Positions 37,310-45,680 of a stretch of 64,000 nt of DNA are shown piece by piece (the stretch's first letter is position 1; every line of letters starts with the position of its first letter). The position numbers and the translations under genes are program-made. The notes under the pieces are model-generated. The model searched no databases and had not been told where the DNA came from. It saw only the letters and a program-made list of their open reading frames with translations. Source of the stretch: an uncultured Dehalococcoidia bacterium (GTDB lineage Bacteria; Chloroflexota; Dehalococcoidia; Lucifugimonadales; JAAXIE01); assembly GCA_951813255.1 (NCBI GenBank), contig OX638353.1:2849501-2913500 (forward strand), given 5' to 3'.

Positions 37310-37338
37310 ATGATAGAACTTATGTTTGGGACTGTCAA
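37310..37338 (-). promoter_or_regulatory. Strong promoter of element B
   Basis: On the reverse strand: consensus TTGACA (37338-37333), a 17-bp spacer similar to that of element A, and TATCAT (37315-37310). Confidence 0.8.
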
Positions 37339-37392
37339 GGGGTCATGAAGTCCGAGGAGAGACGCCCCACCTGACATGAATATCCGGGCCGT

Positions 37393-37411
37393 GGATTCCC
37401 GCGGGAATGTC
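37393..37411. repeat. Dispersed palindromic (REP-like) repeat, short copy
   Basis: GGATTCCCGC followed by GGGAATGTC, a compact version of the palindromes at 7605-7631, 51754-51780 and 61029-61080. Confidence 0.45.
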
Positions 37412-37508
37412 GAAGGGGGCGGGCATGGAAAAGGCACGGCGCAGAGTCATGGGCGGGCACCTTGTAGTGCGACGAACGCGGATGGGCTTCGGGGGGAGCG
37501 TATGAGGG

Positions 37509-37790
37509 TTAGCGGGTACCGCCTGCTACTGCGGGGACGATGCTAACTTCGTCGCCAGACGACATGGGAGTATCGGCACCTTGGAGGAAGCGGACGTCCT
37601 CTCCGTTGAGATAGATATTGACGAAGTAGCGTATCTCGCCTTCCTCGTCTATCAAGCGATCACGCATGCCCGGGTAGTCCTGGTCAAGGGCGTTCAAAAG
37701 CTCGGCCAGGCTGGTGGCCTCGGCCTCCACCTGATTCTGTCCATTAGTGAGCCGACGCAAGGGAGTGGGAATGTTCACTTGGACCGCCAT
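37509..37790 (-). CDS. MoaD/ThiS-family sulfur-carrier protein
   Basis: A 93-aa ubiquitin-like protein. It has NIPTPLRRLTNGQNQVEAEA, LAELLNALDQDYPGMRDRL, FVNIYLNGEDVRFL and SGDEVSIVPAVAGG, then TR. The C-terminus lacks an exposed Gly-Gly end (GGTR), so processing or a carrier role like that of other GG-x-x members would be needed. It is the last gene of the thrC-NIL-MoaD run. Probably delivers sulfur in an amino-acid or cofactor pathway. Confidence 0.87.
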   Translation of the reverse strand: MAVQVNIPTPLRRLTNGQNQVEAEATSLAELLNALDQDYPGMRDRLIDEEGEIRYFVNIYLNGEDVRFLQGADTPMSSGDEVSIVPAVAGGTR

Positions 37791-37862
37791 TATGTATAAG
37801 CCCTCCTCATGGCTATGCCCTCCGCGATTGGGAGGACTCCTCGGCGCCAGCTTTCGGTAACG

Positions 37863-38105
37863 CTAGCCTTCAATCACGTCACCACTGACGGGATCGATAC
37901 GGACGCCCAGGGAGCGGACCCACTCGACGCCGCGGATGATTTCTGAGTCCTCGCCTTCCAACTCCAGCACGACCCACCCCATATCTTCCCGCACATCAGC
38001 ACGCCGGATATTGGTGACCAGTTGGTACTCCCGTCCCAGTTCGTAGATGACTGGGCGGGTCACGAGATTGGTAGGAAAGGTAAATTTGACCCGCTGCTTG
38101 CTCAC
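37863..38105 (-). CDS. NIL-domain protein
   Basis: An 80-aa stand-alone NIL domain, the ferredoxin-like ligand-binding fold first seen at the end of MetN transporters: KFTFPTNLVTRPVIYELG, NIRRADVREDMGWVVLELEG and GVEWVRSLGVRIDP. It is encoded between threonine synthase and the MoaD-like protein. In other organisms NIL proteins are linked to methionine or homocysteine handling, which suits the context. Confidence 0.87.
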   Translation of the reverse strand: MSKQRVKFTFPTNLVTRPVIYELGREYQLVTNIRRADVREDMGWVVLELEGEDSEIIRGVEWVRSLGVRIDPVSGDVIEG

Positions 38106-38123
38106 GCGGCTTCCCTCGTCCTC

Positions 38124-39380
38124 CTAGTTATGACCGTTGGAGCCATTATGGCTATTGGCGCCGTTAAGGGCTGCTTCGAAAGCCCTTAAATTAGGGGCGA
38201 TGGTGAGGGGATCCACGACGCTCTCAGCTACTTCCTGAGTCTTGAGGCCGTTGCCGGTGATGTAGGCCACAGTGAGGTCATCCCTGTGAATGATACCCCG
38301 CTGCACCAACTGCTTCAGGCCAGAAACCGTTACGCCGCCAGCAGTCTCGGTAAAGATACCCTCTGTCTGGGCCAGCAGTTTCATCCCTTCCAACACTTCG
38401 GGTTCCGGGGTAGCGCAGGCGGTGCCTCCGGACTTGCGGAGCACCCTGAGAGCGTATATGCCGTCGGCTGGATTACCGATGGCCAGCGACTTGGCCACAG
38501 TGTCGGGCTTGATGGGTCGAATAACGCTCTCTTCGGACTCGAAAGCGTCTACGATGGGGTTGCAACCCTCGGCTTGAGCCAAGTGCATGCTGGTGTGAAC
38601 CGGCCCTGCCACCAAGCCCATATCTGCCATTTCGTTGTAGCCCTGCCATATCTTGGTGAACATAGAACCGGAAGCGGCCGGTACGACGGCATGACGAGGG
38701 ACACGCCATCCCAACTGCTCCACCGCCTCATATCCCAAGGTCTTGCTCCCCTCAGCATAGAAGGGACGCATGTTGATATTGACGAACGCCCAAGGGTAGC
38801 GGTCGGCCACCTCACTGCAAAGACGGTTCACCTCGTCGTAGTTGCCGTCCACTGCGACCAAGGTAGGGGCATAGATCGCTGCCCCGATAACCTTGCCCTT
38901 TTCCAAGTCTGCCGGGATGAATACGACCGCCCTCAGGCCAGCCCGCGCAGCATGGGCTGCCACTGCGCAGGCGAGGTTACCGGTGGAGGCGCAGGCCAAG
39001 GTGTCGAAATTGAACTCCAAGGCCTTGGTAGCTGCCACCGACACGACACGGTCTTTGAAGGAGAATGAGGGATTTACTGAATCGTTTTTCAGATAGAGAT
39101 TGGTGAGGCCCAGCTCCTCACCCAGGTTCCGGGCCTTAACCAAGGGGGTGAAACCGGCTGAGATATCCACAGGGTTCTCACCGCTGGCGGGCAGAAGATC
39201 CTTGTAGCGCCACATGGTATAGGGGCCCCGCTCAATGCTCTGGCGGCTGATGACCTTCCGGATGGCCTCGTAGTCATAGACGGGTTCCAGAGGGCCAAAG
39301 CAGAACTCGCAAACATTCATGGGCTCTACGGGGTACTCCCGCAGACATTCCTTGCATCGCAGGGCGTTCACAAAAGGCAC
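38124..39380 (-). CDS. thrC: Threonine synthase
   Basis: A 418-aa PLP enzyme converting O-phosphohomoserine to threonine. An N-terminal zinc-ribbon-like segment (CKEC, CEFC) is followed by SFSFKDRVVS with the PLP lysine near residue 110, ACASTGNLACAVAAHAA, and VVPAASGSMFTKIW. The tail is Asn/Gly/His-rich (NGANSHNGSNGHN), like the linker in the local DnaE. It has its own promoter and is followed by NIL and MoaD-like genes. Confidence 0.93.
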   Translation of the reverse strand: MPFVNALRCKECLREYPVEPMNVCEFCFGPLEPVYDYEAIRKVISRQSIERGPYTMWRYKDLLPASGENPVDISAGFTPLVKARNLGEELGLTNLYLKNDSVNPSFSFKDRVVSVAATKALEFNFDTLACASTGNLACAVAAHAARAGLRAVVFIPADLEKGKVIGAAIYAPTLVAVDGNYDEVNRLCSEVADRYPWAFVNINMRPFYAEGSKTLGYEAVEQLGWRVPRHAVVPAASGSMFTKIWQGYNEMADMGLVAGPVHTSMHLAQAEGCNPIVDAFESEESVIRPIKPDTVAKSLAIGNPADGIYALRVLRKSGGTACATPEPEVLEGMKLLAQTEGIFTETAGGVTVSGLKQLVQRGIIHRDDLTVAYITGNGLKTQEVAESVVDPLTIAPNLRAFEAALNGANSHNGSNGHN

Positions 39381-39439
39381 TGAATCGTCCTTTCAATGCC
39401 AGCGGCATGAGACCCCTCGCCGGGGGCAGTCAACGAGAT

Positions 39440-39468
39440 ATGCTAGCAAAGCCAGCTATGAGTGTCAA
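39440..39468 (-). promoter_or_regulatory. thrC promoter
   Basis: On the reverse strand: TTGACA (39468-39463), a 17-bp spacer and TAGCAT (39445-39440), 60 bp before the thrC start. Near-consensus. Confidence 0.75.
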
Positions 39469-39515
39469 ACGGCTGGGAACGGAACTTCGATGCGGGGCCC
39501 CTGTTGTGACCTTGG

Positions 39516-39908
39516 CTATTTTTCTCCGATGACGGCGATGGCCTGAATTTCCAGCATCATTTCGGACCGGGCCAAGGACTCGATGCCTATCAGGGCGCTA
39601 CCTGGGAATCCTCGATTGAAATAGTCCTGCCGCATCTCGGTGAAGCGGTCTCCATAGCGCATGTCGGTGATGAACACCGTCATAGTGACGATGTCCTCCA
39701 TGGTGGCCCCGGCAGCTTCGACGCTGTCCTTGAGGTTATCAAAGGTGGTGAGGCACTGGGCCTCGAAGTCTCCAGCCTGGGAATTCCCGTTGGCATCCCA
39801 ACCTCCGCCTACGCCAGCGAGCCAGATGGCGGTGCCTCCATTGGTTATCACAGCGCGGGAGTAGGCCCGCGACTCTTCTCTTTCGCCCTTGATGTACTGC
39901 CTTGGCAT
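39516..39908 (-). CDS. RidA-family protein, tandem copy 2
   Basis: A 130-aa YjgF/YER057c/UK114-family protein. Members deaminate reactive enamines/imines or act in catabolic steps. It shares nearly all of MPRQYIKGEREE-RAYSRAVIT, DIVTMTVFITDMRYGDRFTEMR and GSALIGIESLARSEMMLEIQAIAVIG with the upstream copy at 39917, a recent tandem duplication. The Arg expected in the active-site strand (YGDRF context and SARSEM) is only partly recognisable. Confidence 0.9.
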   Translation of the reverse strand: MPRQYIKGEREESRAYSRAVITNGGTAIWLAGVGGGWDANGNSQAGDFEAQCLTTFDNLKDSVEAAGATMEDIVTMTVFITDMRYGDRFTEMRQDYFNRGFPGSALIGIESLARSEMMLEIQAIAVIGEK

Positions 39909-39916
39909 AACCCCTC

Positions 39917-40306
39917 CTAGTTGTCACCTATGACCGCGATGGCCTGTATCTCGAGCATCATCTCAGAGCGGGCCAGCGCCTCCACTCCGATCAGGGCGCT
40001 GCCGGGATAGTTAGTGAAGTAGTCGCGGCGCATCTCGGTGAAGCGGTCTCCATAGCGCATGTCGGTGATGAACACCGTCATGGTCACGATATCGGCCAGG
40101 GTTCCCCCCGCGGCTTCAACGTTGGTTCGCAGGTTCTCGAAAGTCCTGTGGACCTGCGCCTCAAAATTCCCAGCCAGAGAGCTGCCGTCGGCAGCGATTC
40201 CGCCTGTGACTCCCGCGAGCCAGATAGCCGTGCCACCCTGGGTTATCACCGCACGTGAATAGGCCCGTGTCTCTTCTCTCTCACCCTTGATGTACTGCCT
40301 TGGCAT
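39917..40306 (-). CDS. RidA-family protein, tandem copy 1
   Basis: A 129-aa paralogue preceding the 39516 gene by 8 bp in the same operon. Differences concentrate in residues 32-60 (GVTGGIAADGSSLAGNFEAQVHRTF against GVGGGWDANGNSQAGDFEAQCLTTF, compared segment by segment) while the rest is nearly identical, which points to duplication with divergence around the substrate pocket or trimer contact. AGGAGG lies before ATG 40306. Confidence 0.9.
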   Translation of the reverse strand: MPRQYIKGEREETRAYSRAVITQGGTAIWLAGVTGGIAADGSSLAGNFEAQVHRTFENLRTNVEAAGGTLADIVTMTVFITDMRYGDRFTEMRRDYFTNYPGSALIGVEALARSEMMLEIQAIAVIGDN

Positions 40307-40420
40307 AAGTCCTCCCTATGGTTGCCTTCTGGATGTTGCTTTCGGGCCAACTCCTTGACCCACGTTGGGCAATCTACCACGAGCCCACTAGCTGCTCAAC
40401 GGGCACGATACGTCCGATGG

Positions 40421-40426
40421 TACAAT
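40421..40426 (+). promoter_or_regulatory. Candidate -10 box of SDR gene
   Basis: TACAAT 61 bp before the ATG at 40487. No clear -35. Confidence 0.35.
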
Positions 40427-40486
40427 TGCGCGATTTCCCATTGAGGAATTGATCCCTCGCGAAACTGGAATCCAAGGAGAAGTAGC

Positions 40487-41281
40487 ATGGACTTGCAACT
40501 GGCAGGCAAGGTAGCCCTGGTAACCGGGGGCAGTGTGGGAATCGGCAAGGCCACGGCCCTTCAACTGTCCCAAGAAGGCGTGGGTGTCGCCATCTGCGCC
40601 CGTACTAGGGAGACGCTGGAAGCAGCCGCAAATGAGATTTCACAGCAGACAGGAGGCCGGGTTCTTCCCGTGCCTACCGACACGACCGTGCCGGAACAGG
40701 TGAATGCCATGGTGCAAACCACAGTTGATGCGTTCGGGCGCTTGGACATACTTGTGAACAACGCAGGCAGGCCTGGCGGACAGGCCACTGGCCCGCTGTC
40801 GGAGGTGTCCGATGAGGACGCCATGGAGGATATCACCTTCAAGTTCATGACCTACCTGCGCTCTTCGCGAGCCGCAGCCGAGCACATGAAGCGCCAAGGC
40901 TTCGGCCGCATCATCAACGTTGGAGGGTTGGCTGGGCGAAATGTGGGCACCATCGCCGGAGCGCGCAACCTTGCCATCACCCACCTGACCAAGAACCTGT
41001 CCGTGGAGTTAGGCCAGTACGGCATCACCGCGAATGTCGTCCATCCCGGCGGCACCCGAACGGAGCGCACCGCAGGCTTGGTGGCTGCAGAGGCCCAAAA
41101 GCGAGGGATCAGTGAGGCAGAAGCGGAAAAGCAGATGTACGGGGATACGGCAATCCGCCGTATCGTCGACGCGGAAGAGGTAGGCTATGTGATCACCTTC
41201 CTGGCGTCACCTCTCTCGGTGTCGGTCACCGGCGAGGTGATTGCTGCCGGAGGCGGATCGGGCCGCGCCCTGTATATCTAG
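40487..41281 (+). CDS. SDR-family NAD(P)-dependent oxidoreductase
   Basis: A 264-aa short-chain dehydrogenase with TGGSVGIGKATAL near residue 13, AICARTRETLE (NADP-type), and LVNNAGRPGG. Glycine occupies the usual catalytic Ser place in NVGGLAGRN near 140. The Tyr of YxxxK also appears replaced: AGARNLAITHLTKN is read where YSASKAAL is expected. The loss of both Ser and Tyr suggests altered chemistry or a non-classical member. AAGGAGAAG precedes the ATG. Confidence 0.85.
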   Translation: MDLQLAGKVALVTGGSVGIGKATALQLSQEGVGVAICARTRETLEAAANEISQQTGGRVLPVPTDTTVPEQVNAMVQTTVDAFGRLDILVNNAGRPGGQATGPLSEVSDEDAMEDITFKFMTYLRSSRAAAEHMKRQGFGRIINVGGLAGRNVGTIAGARNLAITHLTKNLSVELGQYGITANVVHPGGTRTERTAGLVAAEAQKRGISEAEAEKQMYGDTAIRRIVDAEEVGYVITFLASPLSVSVTGEVIAAGGGSGRALYI

Positions 41282-41340
41282 GACACCAATCCTCTTGCTT
41301 GGGCACCTAATGCTTGATTGGGCTCTTCTTGACTGGGCTC

Positions 41341-42525
41341 CTACTGGCCCACGAACACTGTGCCGGTCATCGAGGGGTGAAGGGAGCAGGCAAAAGGAAA
41401 GAGGCCAGGCTGGTCGAAGCGGACGGCAAAAGACTGGCCTGGGCCTATGAGGCCGGAGTCGAAGGGGACAGTTTCGCCGCCCGCGTCCACCGTGACAGTG
41501 TGGGGCACACCGTCGACGTTGGTCCATGTGAGGGTTTCTCCGATGCCTATCTCTGCGGGCGAGTAGCTGAAATTCTCGATGGTGGCTACAGAAGCGCCCC
41601 CAGACAGGAGTAAGACATCCTTCGCTTGACGCACTTCATCGGTGGATACCAAGGGCGGTACGCTGGGATTCCACATGCTGAACACGCCCATGGGGTTCTC
41701 GTCCCACACCCAAGCATGAATCATCCAGCCGTAGGAGGGGAGCCACACCCCGTTCTCCTCGGCACACATCTCAGCGGTGGTTGACCGAGAGATAGAGTTT
41801 GGTCCCGTGCACAAGCTGTAATGCACATGCCAGTTGTCCAACCGCCCAATGAAGGCTTGAGGGTGGTCGTCGCCCACCTGTTCCCGAGGCAAAACAAAGG
41901 ACGTGCCCACCAAGCGCCAGCCGGTTTCCTGGTCTCCGGTGTACATCAGGATTTCGGGCTCAGCAGGGTTGAACAGACCATCCAAGGCTCTGACGGGATG
42001 GATGAAGTGGGCTCCCATGTTGGGAACATCCTCGGTGGTCTGCAGATAGCCCTCTTCCAAGGCCACGGCAATGTCCGTGTACTTGGCAGTGGCATCCCTC
42101 ACTGCATCCAACTGCTCCACCAGTTGCCCCAGTTGATCGTAAGACATCTCCAGACCGTCGAGGGGGCCGCCATTCTCATGGATGGCCTTGAGCTTCTGGT
42201 ACGACACCGGCGCTCGCACCTGTTGGCCCACAGGGCCTTCGACGAGCGTGGTGATCACCTCCCCTCCAATGTTCTCGAACACGTAGTGAGAGAAGCCGAA
42301 GGCCCCAGCCGAGCCCTCAGGAGTGGCACGTGGTGGCGCGGCATCCAGTGTTGGCTCAGTGATGTCCTCCAGCTGTTGCGGAGCTGACAGAACCACTGCA
42401 ACCGGAGGTGTAGGTGTGGGGGCCTCCCCACAAGCCATCGCGAGGCCTACAAATGCGAGTACAGTAGTAACGAGGGCAAAGAACAGCTTGAGTGGACTGG
42501 CGTTGATGAGAGTCGGATTTGTCAT
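41341..42525 (-). CDS. Cupredoxin-domain lipoprotein
   Basis: A 394-aa exported protein. The N-terminus is hydrophobic and ends in a lipobox-like LAMAC (Cys32), followed by a Thr/Pro-rich linker. The middle region (residues 70-300) contains repeated His-bearing segments such as MGAHFIHP, NWHVHYSLC and WMIHAWVW. The C-terminal cupredoxin domain has IENFSYSPAEIGIGETLTW, VPHTVTVD and FACSLHPSMTG, giving the His-Cys-His-Met type 1 copper set. Probably an envelope electron carrier or copper-binding enzyme. A TATAAT (42540-42535) lies about 10 bp upstream, implying a near-leaderless message. Confidence 0.85.
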   Translation of the reverse strand: MTNPTLINASPLKLFFALVTTVLAFVGLAMACGEAPTPTPPVAVVLSAPQQLEDITEPTLDAAPPRATPEGSAGAFGFSHYVFENIGGEVITTLVEGPVGQQVRAPVSYQKLKAIHENGGPLDGLEMSYDQLGQLVEQLDAVRDATAKYTDIAVALEEGYLQTTEDVPNMGAHFIHPVRALDGLFNPAEPEILMYTGDQETGWRLVGTSFVLPREQVGDDHPQAFIGRLDNWHVHYSLCTGPNSISRSTTAEMCAEENGVWLPSYGWMIHAWVWDENPMGVFSMWNPSVPPLVSTDEVRQAKDVLLLSGGASVATIENFSYSPAEIGIGETLTWTNVDGVPHTVTVDAGGETVPFDSGLIGPGQSFAVRFDQPGLFPFACSLHPSMTGTVFVGQ

Positions 42526-42636
42526 GCCTCTTCAATTATAACTTGTAGGTGGGCTCGCACGGGGTTGCCAGGTGTGAAGTAAAATGAGGCGTAGCAATTG
42601 AATCAAGACGATGAGATGAAACCGGGAGGGAGCACC

Positions 42637-43065
42637 ATGGCCAAAAAGATCGAGGTGATACACACCGCCGACCGCGACCCTTCCATCAACCTGCCCTACG
42701 CCCCGGCGGTGCGGGTGACGGGAGGATCCACCGTCTACCTAGCAGGTGTCACGTGCGTGCCCATCTACCATCACCATCCCCACCGGCCCGAGGAGTTCGA
42801 GAGTATACCGGAGGATATGGCCGAACAGACCCGCATGTCCCTGGAGAACGTGAAGCTAGGTTTGGACGCCGTGGGGGCGACCTTCGGCGACATTGTGCAG
42901 GTCACCCGTTACCTGACTGATATAGATGAGCAGGACCAGATGAACGACGTGTGGTGGGAGTACTTCGGCGACCACCGCCCCGGCACTGCCACCATCGAAA
43001 TCACCCGTCTGGCCGCCCATCCCAAGCTGAAGGTTGAGTTGTCAGCCATCGTGGCGACCGATTAG
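42637..43065 (+). CDS. RidA-family protein
   Basis: A 142-aa member, distinct from the tandem pair at 39516-40306. It has YAPAVRVTGGSTVYLAGVT, EQTRMSLENVKLGLDAVGA, DIVQVTRYLTDID and GTATIEITRLAAHPKLKVELSAIV. The Arg in EITRLA is the substrate-carboxylate Arg typical of active RidA deaminases. A His-rich loop, PIYHHHPHRP, is an insertion. ATG 42637 has GGGAGGG upstream. Confidence 0.88.
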   Translation: MAKKIEVIHTADRDPSINLPYAPAVRVTGGSTVYLAGVTCVPIYHHHPHRPEEFESIPEDMAEQTRMSLENVKLGLDAVGATFGDIVQVTRYLTDIDEQDQMNDVWWEYFGDHRPGTATIEITRLAAHPKLKVELSAIVATD

Positions 43066-43087
43066 AAAGCTGAGAGTGAATGAGTAG

Positions 43088-43960
43088 CTATACAGCCACG
43101 ACCTCGGCGTATTCGGGGGCAGGCGCTGTGTTCTCGGGGAAGAGTTGACGCTCCTCAAGCCAGCGATGGGTCTCTTCGTACATCTCGCGGGTGTAGGGCT
43201 CGAACACCAAGCGCTCGCCGGGGCCAAAGGCCCGTACGTCCACGATGCTGTGATATTGATCGGGTAGTTCGCGCAGGTAGTAGTGCGTGTATCTCCCCAA
43301 GTCCAGATCGATATCCCGCTGTGCTCGCCTGAGGGCGTTGAAGTACTTGGCGACATCATCGACATCGGCATCCACAGAGAACAGGAAGCCAATCATGAAG
43401 CTGGCATCGACCACCTTACGGTAGCCCTGCTGCTCAATCACGTAGTACTGGGAGGAGAAAACCTGGGCTGCCTCCACCCGCTTCTCCAGAAGCAATTCCA
43501 GCCTGCTGTTGGGACCGCCGACGAACTGCAGCCTGATGTGCTCGGGAGGGAGGAACTTCTCCAAGGCCAACAGCGTTGAGAAGTGGCTCCCCGAATGGTA
43601 GCCGACGGATACTTCGACGTTGGCCAAGTCGGAGGCGGTGAGGATGGGCGACCCGGGCGGGACGAATATACCCGCAGGCGTCATAGAGTAGGCATGACCC
43701 CACATACGGCCGTGGCCTGCCGAGGAGGCCATATTCACCGCCCAGTGACAGGCGGAGCTTACTTCGACTTCCCGACCGCGCTCGTAGGACTCGAAGGCCC
43801 CGTCTTTGACTTGTGAGACGGGGCCGGCCTGGACGGCAGGCTGCACGGTGGACATGCCGTGCACGAACTCGTAGGCCAACCCTTCGTCCTTGAAGTAGTT
43901 CTTTTCTTCGGCCACCCACTCCTGTAGACGACCGTGGGGTTGAATGCGGAACAGACTCAT
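43088..43960 (-). CDS. NMT1/THI5-like substrate-binding protein, no signal peptide
   Basis: A 290-aa periplasmic-binding-fold protein. It has the segments WVAEEKNYFKDEGLAYEFV, SSACHWAVNMASS, GIFVPPGSPILTASDLANVEVSVGY and RLELLLEKRVEAAQVFSSQYYVIE. Unlike transporter components, it starts directly in the domain with no export signal. It could therefore be a cytoplasmic ligand binder or an enzyme of the Thi5 type. It is co-directional with the LUD gene upstream. Confidence 0.78.
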   Translation of the reverse strand: MSLFRIQPHGRLQEWVAEEKNYFKDEGLAYEFVHGMSTVQPAVQAGPVSQVKDGAFESYERGREVEVSSACHWAVNMASSAGHGRMWGHAYSMTPAGIFVPPGSPILTASDLANVEVSVGYHSGSHFSTLLALEKFLPPEHIRLQFVGGPNSRLELLLEKRVEAAQVFSSQYYVIEQQGYRKVVDASFMIGFLFSVDADVDDVAKYFNALRRAQRDIDLDLGRYTHYYLRELPDQYHSIVDVRAFGPGERLVFEPYTREMYEETHRWLEERQLFPENTAPAPEYAEVVAV

Positions 43961-43990
43961 TGCTCTCCTCCTAGCCCTCCCGAGTCGAGG

Positions 43991-44611
43991 TTACCAGCCC
44001 AACGCTTCTTTGACGAAGAGGACGGTCGTCCTGTCAGGCCACCTCTCGCTCTCGAAAATGGTGACTTTCCCCATAGCCGATGGCCCATGCGCGGGGGCGG
44101 GGGACCATTCCTTGTGGCGGTCGAAGGCGTACCCATAGGTCCGGGCCAAGGCATGCTCCAAGGTGGGCACAATCTTCTGAGTTCCCACGACCCACACGAC
44201 GTTCTTGGCGCCGAAGACATAGCTGCTGAGCTGGCTGCCGGACGCGCTGGCTATGACAACATGGCCCGTTTCTGCGACAGCCTGCACGCTTCCTACCACA
44301 TAATCCGGTGTAGAGCCGAGGGTGCGGGACAGCTCGGCCCGCTCCTCGGGTGTAGCGGCTGCCTGGAACATGGCAGCCAAGCTCTGATAAGCGTCTCCCT
44401 CAGCCACATATTGGGTGAAGCCGACGGCGTCCAGCGTCTCCGAGGTCACCGCCAGCAACTGGGCCCCTTGAGGGACCAGTTCTTTCAGCTTCTTCAGGGC
44501 CTCGTTGCAGTCGGCCACGACTATGACGCTCACGTTCCTAGTTTCCAAAGCTTGGGAGGCGCGTGCGACAGCTTCATCACTGGCCAATCGTCTGGGGTCT
44601 TCAGTAGTCAT
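43991..44611 (-). CDS. LUD-domain protein (LutC/YkgG-like)
   Basis: A 206-aa protein with the fold of lactate-utilisation protein C: ETRNVSVIVVADCNEALKKL, VPQGAQLLAVTSETLDAVGF, GSVQAVAETGHVVIASASGSQ, and KNVVWVVGTQKIVPTLEHAL. LutA and LutB partners are not adjacent, so the role is uncertain. ATG 44611 is preferred over a start 87 bp upstream, which lies in the divergent promoter region. Confidence 0.82.
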   Translation of the reverse strand: MTTEDPRRLASDEAVARASQALETRNVSVIVVADCNEALKKLKELVPQGAQLLAVTSETLDAVGFTQYVAEGDAYQSLAAMFQAAATPEERAELSRTLGSTPDYVVGSVQAVAETGHVVIASASGSQLSSYVFGAKNVVWVVGTQKIVPTLEHALARTYGYAFDRHKEWSPAPAHGPSAMGKVTIFESERWPDRTTVLFVKEALGW

Positions 44612-44730
44612 GGGAACTGGTACCTCTCGTCGGGCCTGCACCCCGAAGTTGTCCTTGGACTCAACTGGAATATGCCATGCCGCCCCATAAGGTTGCAAAC
44701 GTTAGGGGGAATTGGCAGAATAAGGAAGCT

Positions 44731-45633
44731 ATGCGAATGGGCGCCTTTGAGATCAATGAACCTCTCCCGGAGCTTAACGAGCCCCATATCATTGCAGTGC
44801 TGCGTCCATGGATCAACGTGGGGCGTGTGGGCACCCTGGCTCTCGGGCGATTGGAACAGCACTTTGGGGCGAAAGACCTGGGGCAACTAGCCCGGCCTGG
44901 GGCCTTCTACGATTTCACCCGGTACCGGCCCCGTACGCGCTTCGTCAATGGTAAGCGCGTGCTGAACATACCCAACACCTTCCTCAAGTACGCGCAGCAG
45001 GAAGACGGCCATGACCTGCTGTTCCTGCATATGCGAGAGCCTCACTACCTTGGCGAAGATTATTCCGAGTCCATTATCGAGGTGATGAAGCACTTTGGGG
45101 CTAAGCGCTACTGCCTCATTGGGGGGATGTACGACGTAGTCCCCCACACCCGGGACCTTCTGGTTAGTGGCAGTGGCACCTCACCTGAGCCCGAAGCCAA
45201 GCTGCAGGACCTGGGCGTCCGTTCCAGCAGGTATGAGGGTCCTACTACCATCACCTACATGGTCACACAAGAGACGGAGCGAATGGGCATGCAGAACATG
45301 ACCCTGATCGCTCGTCTTCCACAGTACGTGCAACTGGAAGAGGACCACGCAGGCACCGCGAAGCTGCTAGAGCTTCTCGGCAGCTTCTACCCCATACCGT
45401 CAGACTTGGCCGATTCCGAAAAGGGGCGCCGCCAGTACCAGGAACTAACGGCGGCGGTGGAACAGAACCCGGAGGTCAAACAGGTGCTGAGCCAGCTGGA
45501 GGCCCAGTACGATTCCCAAGAGTCCTCCAGCTCGAGTACCAGCTCGGCGGAGGCAGACGTTCCTCTTTCCCCCGAACTGGAAAGGTTCCTGCGGGGACTG
45601 GAGCAGGACTTAGGCAGCAGCGACTCGGCCTAA
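44731..45633 (+). CDS. PAC2-family protein
   Basis: A 300-aa member of the PAC2 (proteasome assembly chaperone-like, ATP-grasp-associated) family found widely in Actinobacteria and Chloroflexota. It has PHIIAVLRPWINVGRVGTLAL, FYDFTRYRPRTRF, DLLFLHMREPHYLGEDY and RYCLIGGMYDVVPHTR. The Ser-rich linker (SSSSSTSS) precedes a short C-terminal helix. AAGGA sits before ATG 44731. It is first in a run leading to the selenoprotein genes, but with a 47-bp gap. Confidence 0.85.
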   Translation: MRMGAFEINEPLPELNEPHIIAVLRPWINVGRVGTLALGRLEQHFGAKDLGQLARPGAFYDFTRYRPRTRFVNGKRVLNIPNTFLKYAQQEDGHDLLFLHMREPHYLGEDYSESIIEVMKHFGAKRYCLIGGMYDVVPHTRDLLVSGSGTSPEPEAKLQDLGVRSSRYEGPTTITYMVTQETERMGMQNMTLIARLPQYVQLEEDHAGTAKLLELLGSFYPIPSDLADSEKGRRQYQELTAAVEQNPEVKQVLSQLEAQYDSQESSSSSTSSAEADVPLSPELERFLRGLEQDLGSSDSA

Positions 45634-45680
45634 CGTGACCTCGAATCTCGCCCCCATCCGGCTTGAGAATCCCACACCAT

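Larger units (their letters stand above)
36926..37508 (-). other. Intergenic element B (promoter - terminator RNA - phased word array)
   Basis: About 580 bp between tgt and the convergent MoaD/ThiS gene, with no convincing protein gene. On the reverse strand it repeats the plan of elements A and C: promoter 37338-37310, terminator hairpin 37297-37256, then the word array down to 36973. The stretch 37340-37508 holds a short palindromic repeat (37393-37411) and nothing else I recognise. Confidence 0.75.

Noticed and set aside
36982..37437. Protein-coding gene over element B (151 codons, reverse strand)
   Set aside because: It would start upstream of the strong promoter and read through the terminator. 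Composition is unlike neighbouring genes and elements A and C do not conserve the frame.
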